Below, in pieces: positions 49,657 to 57,808 of a DNA stretch of 64,000 nt. Each line of letters opens with the position of its first letter. Position 1 is the first letter of the stretch. The notes beneath the pieces were generated by a model. That model was not told where the DNA came from. It made no database searches and worked only from the letters and a program-made list of their open reading frames with translations. Source of the DNA: Candidatus Palauibacter poriticola (GTDB lineage: Bacteria; Gemmatimonadota; Gemmatimonadetes; Palauibacterales; Palauibacteraceae); assembly GCA_012270965.1 (NCBI GenBank), contig JAAXHJ010000067.1, positions 16,205 to 80,204 on the forward strand. The letters are read 5' to 3'. Both the position numbers and the translations under genes were made by a program.

Positions 49657-49825
49657 CAGCCCGTGGCGAAACCCCGCTGCGTTCGAGCGGCGCTGCATCA
49701 CGCCTGAACGCTCCGCTCCGCGTTGCTCCTCGGTCAAATAGCGCTGCTATTCTCCCTCGTCCCTCCTTGTCAGGCGCGCGCTTCACCGCTCTCGGCGCTG
49801 ACGCGGGGTTTCGCCACGGACTGCT
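49655..49825. repeat. 171-bp segment with 23-bp near-perfect inverted ends
   Basis: Left arm AGCAGCCCGTGGCGAAACCCC plus GC (49655-49677) and right arm whose reverse complement is AGCAGTCCGTGGCGAAACCCC plus GC (49803-49825): 22 of 23 match. The interior has no gene. Arms share sequence with the element at 18018. MITE-like or a long hairpin between genes; 108 bp further downstream the next gene starts. Confidence 0.65.
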
Positions 49826-49933
49826 CTAGCCGCACGCGAGCGGCGCGCGAAGTGCGGCGTCTACCGATGGACGGCTCCGTGGTCTATCCTCCCGGTCCGG
49901 GCCCCGGACCATTTCCTCCTCGAGGAGGCTTGC

Positions 49934-51379
49934 ATGACGAAGACCCGGACGCGGGCCGGACGTAGACCGTCAGCCGTGACGATCCGTGCCGTGCTGTTTG
50001 CCGTGGCGCTGGCCGCGATCCCGGGCGTGGCGCCCGACCGAACGGCGGCTCAAGAGGCGATCGGGGTCGCTGGCGCCATCCTTGACGACGGGACGGGAGA
50101 ACCGGTCGACGGTGCTACGGTTCGGTTGGCCGACTCAGCGGGTTCGGTCCGAGAAACGATCACCGGATCCGACGGTGTCTTCACCTTCGCTCGGGTTGAG
50201 CCAGGTGCCTACACGCTCGTCGTGCGGCGCCTCGGATACGAGATCCTCAGTACGCCGCTGGAGATCGGTGCGCAGGCGCCACCGCCGCTGGATCTACGCC
50301 TGCAGCCACAGGCGATCCCGCTGGATCCGCTCGAAGTTGGCGTCGAAGGGCGCCCGCCCCGTCTCGTGGAATCCGGCTTCTACGAGCGGATGGAAGAAGG
50401 CTGGGGCGTGTTCTTTGAACCCGAATGGATCGAGGCCAGCAAGGGTGGTTTCATACGCTTGGCGGATTACATGCAGATCCTCCAGAACCGCGCGCCCCTG
50501 TCCCGGTGTGGAAAGGTACCGGTGTACCTCGACCGGCGGCTGATCGGCTCGACTCCCGGATGGGGGACAAGCGCGTTGTATCCGGGAAGGATCTTCACTG
50601 CGCGGTTGGATCGCATGCCGCCGCTCATAGAAGAGATGTCCGTATCCGATCTCGGTGCCGCTGAGATCTACTACGCGGGAACGAAGATCCCAATGTTCGC
50701 CTGGACCGGTGCGACCATGAGCTGCGGAGCGATCATCCTGTGGTCCGACTGGACTGCGCGCCTACCGGAGATACCGAAGATCGAAGTGAAGCTGTGCGAG
50801 CTCGGGGGCCGCCCCGGAGAGGTGGCGCTCGATGGCCGCGTGGAGGACGAAATGACCGGGGTCAAGCTGCCCGCCGCGCAGGTGTTCGCGTCGTATGTGA
50901 ATCCCGCGGATCCCGACGGCCTCGAGCGCGTGGAGACGGTCGTCCGCACCGACTCGCTCGGCCGGTATCGCGTGTGCGACCTGCCGGAGGGCACCGTCAT
51001 GGAGCTGGTGCCGGAGTACGGCCCCCACGCGGGTGGGCCGACACTTGCCGTTGCCGCGGGGGACGGCGAGGAGGTGAGGCTGACACTGATGGTGACGGCT
51101 CCCGCTTCCATCACCGGACTCGTCCTTGACGAGGCGACGTCGGAACTGATCGAGGGCGCTCGAATTGTACTGGTCGATGCGGAGTTCGGTGCGGTGACGA
51201 ACGCTGCGGGCCGGTTCTCTCTCGAGGATCTTCCGCCGGGATCCTACCGGATACGGGCAACCTGCCCCGGGTATACGGGTCCCGTGCTGGACGTTGAGCT
51301 TGCCGAGGGAGAAAGCTCGGCCGTGGCCCTCAAGCTCCGCCGGACGGGCATCGCGCCACGCGCGCGATGCTCCATCTGA
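49934..51379 (+). CDS. Secreted CarboxypepD-regulatory protein with barrel-less plug domain (A)
   Basis: 481 residues, GAGGAGG ribosome binding site. Signal peptide (AVLFAVALAAIPGVAP). CarboxypepD-like beta-sandwich ~42-130 (GAILDDGTGEPVDGATVRLA, GSDGVFTFARVEPGAYTLVV), then a plug-like region: SGFYERMEEGWGVFF, VYLDRRLIGS, DLGAAEIYYAGTKIP, and MSCGAIILWSDW. Two more CarboxypepD-like domains follow (~300-390 and ~395-470: GRVEDEMTGVKLPAAQVFAS; GLVLDEATSELIEGARIVLVD). No beta-barrel follows the plug. Convergent with the MATE gene, one base between stops. Confidence 0.75.
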   Translation: MTKTRTRAGRRPSAVTIRAVLFAVALAAIPGVAPDRTAAQEAIGVAGAILDDGTGEPVDGATVRLADSAGSVRETITGSDGVFTFARVEPGAYTLVVRRLGYEILSTPLEIGAQAPPPLDLRLQPQAIPLDPLEVGVEGRPPRLVESGFYERMEEGWGVFFEPEWIEASKGGFIRLADYMQILQNRAPLSRCGKVPVYLDRRLIGSTPGWGTSALYPGRIFTARLDRMPPLIEEMSVSDLGAAEIYYAGTKIPMFAWTGATMSCGAIILWSDWTARLPEIPKIEVKLCELGGRPGEVALDGRVEDEMTGVKLPAAQVFASYVNPADPDGLERVETVVRTDSLGRYRVCDLPEGTVMELVPEYGPHAGGPTLAVAAGDGEEVRLTLMVTAPASITGLVLDEATSELIEGARIVLVDAEFGAVTNAAGRFSLEDLPPGSYRIRATCPGYTGPVLDVELAEGESSAVALKLRRTGIAPRARCSI

Positions 51380-51380
51380 C

Positions 51381-52733
51381 CTAGACCTCCTTCTGCTTCC
51401 AGCGGCCGCGGCGGAAGATGGCGAGGCCGACGACGGCCGACAGCGAGTAGGCGATCGCGAACGACCAGAAGACGCCCGTCTCTCCCCATCCGACGCCGAA
51501 GGCGAGAGTGATCGCGACGGGAAGCTGGAAGAACCAAAACACGACGATGTTGATCCAGGTCGGCGTCGCCGTGTCGCCGGCTCCGTTGAAGGCCTGCATC
51601 GTCACCATGCCCCAAGCGTAGAAGATGTATCCGTAGCTGATGATCCGGAGGGCGCGCACGCCCACGTCCAGCGTCTCCGGGTCCGGGGCGAACGGCGCAA
51701 GAATCGGCTGGGGGAAGGCCACGAAGACCACCGTCACGATGGCCATGAACAGCATGTTCCAAGAACCGGTGAGGTAGACGGCCCGCTCGGCGCGGTCAGG
51801 CTTCTCCGCGCCGAGATTCTGGCCCACGAGCGTGGCGGCGGCGTTGGCGAGGCCCCAGGCGGGCAGGATGATGAAGATGACGACGCGGATCGCCATGGTG
51901 TAGCCCGCGAGGGCGGTCGTCCCGAATGCGGACAGTATCCGGATCGAGGCGAGGTAGCTCACTTGGGTCACGAGCATCTGTCCCACGCCGCCCACCGAGA
52001 CGCGCGCGAGCCGCCGGATCACCGGGAAATGGACCCGCAGGTCGCCCGGCCGCACCCGGATGCGATCGCCGCGTGACAGGTGCCACAACTGGTACAGCGC
52101 CCCGATCCCGCGCCCGGTTGTCGTGGCCACGGCGGCGCCGGGGAGTCCGAGTTCGGGAAAGATCCAGAGGCCGAACACGAGGACCGGATCGAGCACGATG
52201 TTGATCCCGTTCGCCAGCCATACCGAACGCATGGCCATGGATGGATCGCCCGCTCCCCGGTAGATCGCGTTGTTCACGAAGAGGAGGATGATGACGACCA
52301 TCCCGCCGAGCTGGATGCGGGCGAAGGTCGTCCCCGCGGCAACGACTTCGGGGGATCCTCCCATGATCCGGAGCAGCCACGGGGCCAGCATCGCCCCGGC
52401 AAGACCGAGCACCGCGGCGATGCAGACGCTGAGCACGATCGCCTGCACGGCCGCCGTCGCGGCCCCGCGCTCGTTCTTCTCTCCCGTCCGCCGCGCGACC
52501 ATCGCGGTCGTCGCCATCGCGAGGCCCACCGCGATCGAGTAGATGACGGACAGCATCGCTTCCGTGAGGGCGATCGCGGCCAGGGCGCCGGCTCCGAGCC
52601 GGCTCACGACGGCCATGTCCACGAGGAAGAAGAGCGACTCTCCCGCCATCTCCAGCACCATCGGAATGGCGAGGAGCAGAACCCCGCGGTTCAGGCTTCC
52701 CGACGTGAAGTCATCGTGCGTTCCCCACAGCAC
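51381..52733 (-). CDS. MATE family efflux transporter
   Basis: 450 residues from GTG 52733; homology-like residues RLWRAVRNVLWG extend a little further up, where only a GTG at 52850, deep in the previous gene, is available, so the start is uncertain. Twelve membrane segments; MATE sequences include RGVLLLAIPMVLEMAGESLF, VDMAVVSRLGAGALAAIALT, NNAIYRGAGDPSMAMRSVW and MQAFNGAGDTATPTWINIVV, the two repeated GDP/GDT motifs. Exports drugs or organic cations with Na+ or H+. Follows plug protein B directly. Confidence 0.88.
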   Translation of the reverse strand: MLWGTHDDFTSGSLNRGVLLLAIPMVLEMAGESLFFLVDMAVVSRLGAGALAAIALTEAMLSVIYSIAVGLAMATTAMVARRTGEKNERGAATAAVQAIVLSVCIAAVLGLAGAMLAPWLLRIMGGSPEVVAAGTTFARIQLGGMVVIILLFVNNAIYRGAGDPSMAMRSVWLANGINIVLDPVLVFGLWIFPELGLPGAAVATTTGRGIGALYQLWHLSRGDRIRVRPGDLRVHFPVIRRLARVSVGGVGQMLVTQVSYLASIRILSAFGTTALAGYTMAIRVVIFIILPAWGLANAAATLVGQNLGAEKPDRAERAVYLTGSWNMLFMAIVTVVFVAFPQPILAPFAPDPETLDVGVRALRIISYGYIFYAWGMVTMQAFNGAGDTATPTWINIVVFWFFQLPVAITLAFGVGWGETGVFWSFAIAYSLSAVVGLAIFRRGRWKQKEV

Positions 52734-52759
52734 GTTGCGGACGGCACGCCACAGGCGGC

Positions 52760-53878
52760 TCAGTAGGTCCAGATCGCGATCAGGTTGCAGTCGGTTAGGA
52801 GCATCCGGTTCGGTACCCGGTTCATGATCTCCGGCGGTGCCTCGCTGCACCTGTACGCCTCGATGCCCCGAACGGTGTCGAACTTCAGTTCGCCCAGGTT
52901 TCTCCGATTGAATCCGAGGCGGCTGGCGGGCCTTCCGTTGAGGATGATGAGCTGGTTCCGGCGGTATCGGATGGACAGTTCGCGCTTGAACTGAAACACC
53001 TGCCCGAGGTGGGTGAATTGGTCGATCTCCGAATAGGTCGCGAAGTAGCCCTCTTCGATGGACTGCCGGCGTTCGTAGAACCCCGACGTGAGCAGGAACG
53101 GGTCGCGGCCGGTCACCCTCACCTCGATCGGCGCGAGCGCGATCGCTCGGGTGTTGAGTTCGATGCGGAACTCCGCGCTCTGGTCGGTGAGGATGTTGAT
53201 CTCGGTCTCGAGGGGAGCGTAAGAGATGTGCGCGACGCGCAGACCGTAGGTAAGCGGTGGCATGGAGCGGAAGGCCACGCGTCCGAGCGAATCCGTGACC
53301 CCGGAGACCGGTAGCGGCGAGAAGTCGATCTCCGCGCCCGCCACAGGTCGCCCATTCGCGGCGTCCACGACGGAGAAGACGACGAAGGCCGCGTCCCCCA
53401 TATCCACCTCGAGGTTGACGAACTGCGACCGGTCGAGTTCGACCCTGCGCTCCTTCCCGCGCCGGGACCGGTAGTGCGGGCGCACCCGGATCTCCCGAAA
53501 AGCTTCGAGGCCGCAGGCTTGGTATCGCCCTCGCTCATCCGCTTCGACCCGCACATCCTGCGGCGTCGGCATCCCGCGTTCGGGCTCGTAGCGGATCAGG
53601 ACTCCCGCCCCCGCCAACGGAACTCGGCTTTCGTCGTCCCGGATCGTGCCCTCGATGCCGACCTCGAGTTCCGCCTGTCCGAGCTGACGGCAGGTGCGGA
53701 GGATCCGTTCCTCCTCCTCTTCCTGTCCCGCTGCCGGGCACGGCGCGAGTGCGACCGCCGCCAGCGCCAAGAGCGGTGCGATCCTGCGGAGCGGCGGTGC
53801 GATGCCACGGAAGAGCGGCGCGATATCGCGGAGGGGTGGTACGCTACCGTGGATGGGTGTAAGGGCGGTGGGGTTCAA
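52760..53878 (-). CDS. Secreted CarboxypepD-regulatory protein with barrel-less plug domain (B)
   Basis: 372 residues. Start is probably a TTG that overlaps the stop of the upstream hydrolase (TTGA), giving a basic stretch PPLRRI and hydrophobic LLALAAVALAPCPAAG as signal; no ATG or GTG fits. Two CarboxypepD-like modules (GTIRDDESRVPLAGAGVLIR; DAANGRPVAGAEIDFS), then the plug-like end: SGFYERRQSIEEGYFATYSE, LIILNGRPASRLG, VRGIEAYRCSEAPPEI and TDCNLIAIWTY. Paralogous to A and C. Signal then two beta-sandwich modules suggests a periplasmic or outer-membrane-associated binding protein. Confidence 0.7.
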   Translation of the reverse strand: MNPTALTPIHGSVPPLRDIAPLFRGIAPPLRRIAPLLALAAVALAPCPAAGQEEEEERILRTCRQLGQAELEVGIEGTIRDDESRVPLAGAGVLIRYEPERGMPTPQDVRVEADERGRYQACGLEAFREIRVRPHYRSRRGKERRVELDRSQFVNLEVDMGDAAFVVFSVVDAANGRPVAGAEIDFSPLPVSGVTDSLGRVAFRSMPPLTYGLRVAHISYAPLETEINILTDQSAEFRIELNTRAIALAPIEVRVTGRDPFLLTSGFYERRQSIEEGYFATYSEIDQFTHLGQVFQFKRELSIRYRRNQLIILNGRPASRLGFNRRNLGELKFDTVRGIEAYRCSEAPPEIMNRVPNRMLLTDCNLIAIWTY

Positions 53879-55053
53879 CGACCGGCCTCGAGCAGCGCCC
53901 TGAGGAGCCCGTTCCCGGCCTCGCCGAGGTTGGTGGCGCCGCGATTGTAGTTGCGGCCGAGTGCTACGCCGTAGCCGCTCTCGGGTTCGAACACGAGGTA
54001 CATGTTGTATCCGGCGACGGAACCGCCGTGGCCGACGAACCGCACGGTGCCGCCCTCGAGCGCGACGGGGCGAATCGAGAACCCGAGTCCGTACCCCGAG
54101 TCGGGATCCTCGGGCGTCTGGACCGTCATCACCTCCCGCCGGGTCCCCGGCTCCAGGAGTTCGTGTTCGGTCATGCCCATGACGGCGGCCGCGAACGTGG
54201 CGAGATCTCCGACGGTCGAGTAGACGCCGCCGTTCGGCACCTTGTAGCCGCGCCCCTCGTGTTCGAGCGCCGGGAAGTCGGCGTTCACGGCGTCGTCGGC
54301 TCCGTTCGCGAAGCCCACCGCGACCCGCCGCCACAGGCCGGGGCCCACGATGAAGGCTGAGGAGCGCATCCCGAGCGGTTCGAAGAGGCGATCCTCGACG
54401 AGATCCATGAAGGATGTCCCGCCGGCCCGCTGCAGGGCGTAACCGAGCACGCCGTACCCGATATTGGAGTACTGATACCGGGTTCCGGGCATCGTGTAGA
54501 ACCGGGTATGGGGGATCGAGGCGAGGATCTTGTATCCCCAGTCCTCGATCGGCCCCGCCGCCGCCCCTTCGAGTTCGGGCTCCCGAATGAGGCCGGCGGT
54601 GTGGCTGGCCAATTGCCGGAAAGTGATCGGCGCCATGCCGGCCGGCGGGTCCCCGAAACCGGCGGCCTCGGGGAGGTGGTCCACGACGGCGTCATCGAGC
54701 GCGACCGTCCCCTCCTCCACCAAGTCCGCCATCAGGATCGCCGTCACCGACTTCGAGATCGATCCGGTCCGGTAGATCGTTCGCACCCCCGCGGGTACGC
54801 GGTTCGCCGGATCGGCCCAGCCGAAACCCTGCGCCCACAGCACCTGGTCTCCCTTGAAGACCGCCGCCGTGATCCCGCCGATGCGGTCCGCTTCGACATC
54901 CGCTGCGATCTGCCGCGAGAAGGCATCGATGACGTCCGCGTCCTGGCCCGCCGTGGCGGCAGGAAGGAGGAGGACGCCGAGCAGGAAGATGATCGTCGCG
55001 GGGTACGGGCGAGGCAGCGCGAAGGTGCGGGGCGGACGACGGTGGGCCGGCAT
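53875..55053 (-). CDS. Serine hydrolase of the beta-lactamase/penicillin-binding fold
   Basis: 392 residues, AAGGAG 7 nt before the ATG. Signal peptide ATIIFLLGVLLLPAATA. Class C/DD-peptidase motifs: the SxxK serine in RTGSISKSVTAIL, the YxN in YQYSNIGYGVLG, and the KTG-equivalent HGG in FVGHGGSVAGYNMYLV. These enzymes cleave beta-lactams, D-Ala peptides or small esters. Placed between plug proteins and in a BlaI-containing region, so a beta-lactam or cell-wall link is tempting but unproven. Overlaps plug protein B by a TTGA. Confidence 0.88.
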   Translation of the reverse strand: MPAHRRPPRTFALPRPYPATIIFLLGVLLLPAATAGQDADVIDAFSRQIAADVEADRIGGITAAVFKGDQVLWAQGFGWADPANRVPAGVRTIYRTGSISKSVTAILMADLVEEGTVALDDAVVDHLPEAAGFGDPPAGMAPITFRQLASHTAGLIREPELEGAAAGPIEDWGYKILASIPHTRFYTMPGTRYQYSNIGYGVLGYALQRAGGTSFMDLVEDRLFEPLGMRSSAFIVGPGLWRRVAVGFANGADDAVNADFPALEHEGRGYKVPNGGVYSTVGDLATFAAAVMGMTEHELLEPGTRREVMTVQTPEDPDSGYGLGFSIRPVALEGGTVRFVGHGGSVAGYNMYLVFEPESGYGVALGRNYNRGATNLGEAGNGLLRALLEAGR

Positions 55054-55234
55054 GACGTTCTCCTTGCGTGGCCAGCGGGCGGCTGGAACCCCCCGCCGGA
55101 CTCGAATCCGATGCAAGGTCGCAGCTTCGCGCCCGTATCGGAAGCCTTCAGGCTGGCGGGTCGAGCCCGACTCGCCTAGTGTCTCCGCGCCGACGCCAAC
55201 GGTTTCACCCGAACGCACCGACCACGCGCAACGC

Positions 55235-55525
55235 ATGTCGCTTCTGAAGAAACTGATCTTCCGGCTGGATGGGGCTGCGGACAGCGCCCGAACCCGGTTC
55301 AAGAGCGAGTCGGGGGCCACTTGGGAGGCTGAGTTTTCGATCTTCTCGGGCACGACGCAACAGTCGCCCCGGCTGCTCGTGATGTTCCGGAACCAGGACG
55401 ACATCACGATTCCACAGCGCTACAACCAGGCGCCGCCGGGCATCTCCAAGGTGCCGAAGCAGGCCGTGGCCGAGATGAACGAGGCGGGACTCCGTGAACT
55501 GCTCTCGCGCTCGGTGAAGGTGTGA
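55235..55525 (+). CDS. Small conserved-looking hypothetical protein
   Basis: 96 residues. Basic N-terminus (MSLLKKLIFRL), then a region with FSIFSGTTQQSPRLLVMF and a C-terminal helix (AVAEMNEAGLRELLSRSVKV). No signal peptide or known motif. The next small gene starts in its stop (GTGA), so the two form a coupled pair, possibly a two-subunit unit. Function unknown. Confidence 0.6.
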   Translation: MSLLKKLIFRLDGAADSARTRFKSESGATWEAEFSIFSGTTQQSPRLLVMFRNQDDITIPQRYNQAPPGISKVPKQAVAEMNEAGLRELLSRSVKV

Positions 55526-55791
55526 GCGGCGCGAAGGTGGATCCGAAGCGGGCCCTCTCCCGCACGTTCCTCGACGGAGGAATGGTCCGCTGGGAGGCCT
55601 ATGTCTCGGGTGGCCAGCCGAATACGCCCCACGCGGCGCGCATCTACTTCGTGTGCCTCGAGGATCCCTTCGAGCCGCCGCGCTGGCTGTCGCACGCAAG
55701 CCGCAGCGTGGCGGAGGCGACGCGCGATCTGGCCGACATGAGCGACGCGGATCTTCTGGGGCTCCACTCCCGCTCCACGCCTCTGGAGTGA
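55522..55791 (+). CDS. Small hypothetical protein, coupled to the preceding gene
   Basis: 89 residues from a GTG overlapping the stop of the previous gene by four bases. Contains RTFLDGGMVRWEAYVSGGQP, ARIYFVCLEDPFEPPRWL and a C-terminal helix (VAEATRDLADMSDADLLGLH). No family recognised. The tight coupling argues for a shared function with its partner. Confidence 0.6.
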   Translation: MSGAKVDPKRALSRTFLDGGMVRWEAYVSGGQPNTPHAARIYFVCLEDPFEPPRWLSHASRSVAEATRDLADMSDADLLGLHSRSTPLE

Positions 55792-55803
55792 CGCCCGGGT
55801 GGC

Positions 55804-56256
55804 CTAGTTTACGGTGACGACGTCGTATAGGCGCTCGCCGGGGGTTCCGTCCACGCCTTCGTAGCGATGCTCCACGAGGATCGACCAGGATCCGGGCTCT
55901 ACGTTGTAGATGTTCGCCACGTAGGAGAGGGTCGAGGGCGTCAGGCTGTTGCAGCCCTGCCGCCCCGATACGACCGTGACGGCCAGTTCGAGGCCTCCGT
56001 CGACCTCCCGCAGATCCGGGGACAGGTAATCGCACCGCAACCGGCCCACGATCTGGCCCGAAACTCGCATGGATCCGGACCCCCCCGCGGCACGCGCGAA
56101 CTCCGGCAGGGCGGACCCCTCGCTGACCACGGATGTGAGCATGTTCCCCACCTTCGGAGAGAGTCCGATCCCCAGATTCAGGCAGCCGGACAATCCGGAG
56201 AGGATGCAGACGACGCCGAGTGCGCGGCGCGCTTGCCGGTTTCCCAAGTGTTTCAA
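55804..56256 (-). CDS. Lipoprotein of unknown function
   Basis: 150 residues from a TTG with GGAG 8 nt upstream. Signal GVVCILSGLSGCLNLG with lipobox LSGC. Mature part: a helical segment (VVSEGSALPEFARAAGG) and a beta-rich region with two cysteines (GRLRCDYLSPDLREV, GRQGCNSLTPSTLSYVANIY) and a C-terminal strand WSILVEHRYEGVDG. No family recognised. Convergent with the small hypothetical gene. Confidence 0.6.
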   Translation of the reverse strand: MKHLGNRQARRALGVVCILSGLSGCLNLGIGLSPKVGNMLTSVVSEGSALPEFARAAGGSGSMRVSGQIVGRLRCDYLSPDLREVDGGLELAVTVVSGRQGCNSLTPSTLSYVANIYNVEPGSWSILVEHRYEGVDGTPGERLYDVVTVN

Positions 56257-56575
56257 GATGAGACTCCGCGGCCGAAGAACCCTCGAAAGTGTGACAGCGT
56301 CCGGGAGGGTCTCGCAATACCGTCGCCCGCCACGATCCTCCGGCGTGCCCGCCGTGATCCCCCGGAGTGCCGGCCCGCGATTCCCGGCGTGCCCGCCGCA
56401 ACCGCCCCGGCGTGCCCGCTGCGACGCCCGGGAGTGCCCGTTGCGATTCCTGGAGTGCCCGTCGAGAGTCCCCGCCGGCCGGTCGCGGCCCCGGCCCGCC
56501 GCGCGTCGTGTGTGCGGTACGCGCGTGCGTTACCTTCCACGCGTGGCTGGGCGACGTAGCGGCGGAGACCGCGGG
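56257..56575. other. 319-bp spacer with a tandem repeat
   Basis: No gene apart from the upstream region of plug protein C. Most of it is the six-copy 22-bp imperfect tandem array at 56341-56472, followed by GC-rich sequence. The opposite-strand lipoprotein start and the plug gene start flank it. Confidence 0.6.
56341..56472. repeat. Six imperfect 22-bp tandem repeats
   Basis: Copies begin CGGCGTGCCCGCC or CGGAGTGCCCG and end in variants of GCGATTCC; copy boundaries at 56341, 56363, 56385, 56407, 56429 and 56451. Period of 22 bp is the same as the array at 28231 though the sequences differ. A partial extra copy precedes. Confidence 0.75.
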
Positions 56576-57808
56576 ATGCGAACACATCGAGAGGGTCGTT
56601 CGGAGACACAGGCTCGGAGAACGACCGTTCACCGGGCCGCAGCCCGTGCACTGGCGGCGGCCGCCGTCCTGACGTCGGCCGGGTTCCGTCTGGACGCGCA
56701 GAGCCCGCCCGTCGGCTCCTCGCGGAACATCGTGACGTGTCCGGCGGAGATGGATCCGTCGCTCACCGGTCTCGCGGGCGTTGTCCGCGATACGCTTCAG
56801 GGCATCGTCCTTCCGGGGGCCACGGTCTCCGCGACCTGGACCGAAGGCGAAGGACAGCGACGCACCGTCTCCGTGGAGGCGGACAACGAGGGCGTATACG
56901 TCCTCTGTGGCCTTCCGCCCTTGGAAGATCTCACGGTGAGCGCAGGCTTCCCGTCCTTCCGCACGGAGCCGGCGCGGGTGAGCATCGAACCCGGACCCCC
57001 CGCCGGGTGGGACATCCTCGTTGGCTTGGAGGAGGGTGCTCTCGCCAGCCTGCTGACGGTGCCCGGCCGAATCGTGGGCCGGGTGCTCGATCGGCGTTCC
57101 GGCCGTCCGGTCGAAGCGGCGAACGTCATTCTCTCGGATACGCTCTTGGCGGAGGACCGACAGAGAATGACCGATGGCAACGGCCGCTTCACGTTCACCG
57201 ACCTCGAGCCGGGAATGTACCGCGTGACCGTGGATCATCTCACCTTCGATCCGCTGGATCAGTTGGTGCACCTCCCGAGCGACCGGACCGTGCAGGTGGA
57301 TTTCGAACTCAGCGTGGACCCGATCCAACTCGCGCCGATCGTCGTCACGGCGCTGCGCGAGAAGCGGCTGGAGCTGCAGGGATTCTACGACCGGCGTGAA
57401 CTGGGGGAGGCGATCGGCGCCGGGATCTTCTTCACGCGGGACGACATCGAGGACGCGGGCGCGATCCGCGTTACGCATTACTTGGGAAGGATTCCGGGAA
57501 TCCGTACGGAATGCACCGGAGGGGCGAACAACAACTGCGTCATCCGCATGACGCGGGGCGCGCCCAGCCTGAGTAGTCGCGCCGAGCACGGGTGCAGGAA
57601 CGCGAACGTCTACCTGGACGGTGTGCGCGTGATCCGCGACGGTGGGGGCGGCGAATCGATCGATAACTTCGTCTCGCCGTCCGACATTGCCGGGATCGAG
57701 GTCTACCGAGGTCCGAGCGAGTTGCCGGCGGAGTTCGGCGGATCCGTTGGGCGCTGCGGGGCCATCGTCATCTGGACGGGCCCGGCGCTGAGGCGGCGTT
57801 CGCCCTAA
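56576..57808 (+). CDS. Secreted CarboxypepD-regulatory protein with barrel-less plug domain (C)
   Basis: 410 residues, GGAG before the ATG. Signal peptide region ARALAAAAVLTSAGFRL. Two CarboxypepD-like domains: ~55-140 (GVVRDTLQGIVLPGATVSAT) and ~160-245 (GRVLDRRSGRPVEAANVILS, GNGRFTFTDLEPGMYRVTV). Then the plug-like part: LQGFYDRRELGEAIGAGIFF, ECTGGANNNCVIRM, NVYLDGVRVIRDGGG, DIAGIEVYRGPSELPAEFG and GRCGAIVIWTG. Stops after the plug; no barrel. Same order as A and B. Its stop overlaps the convergent ABC gene by three bases. Confidence 0.75.
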   Translation: MRTHREGRSETQARRTTVHRAAARALAAAAVLTSAGFRLDAQSPPVGSSRNIVTCPAEMDPSLTGLAGVVRDTLQGIVLPGATVSATWTEGEGQRRTVSVEADNEGVYVLCGLPPLEDLTVSAGFPSFRTEPARVSIEPGPPAGWDILVGLEEGALASLLTVPGRIVGRVLDRRSGRPVEAANVILSDTLLAEDRQRMTDGNGRFTFTDLEPGMYRVTVDHLTFDPLDQLVHLPSDRTVQVDFELSVDPIQLAPIVVTALREKRLELQGFYDRRELGEAIGAGIFFTRDDIEDAGAIRVTHYLGRIPGIRTECTGGANNNCVIRMTRGAPSLSSRAEHGCRNANVYLDGVRVIRDGGGGESIDNFVSPSDIAGIEVYRGPSELPAEFGGSVGRCGAIVIWTGPALRRRSP

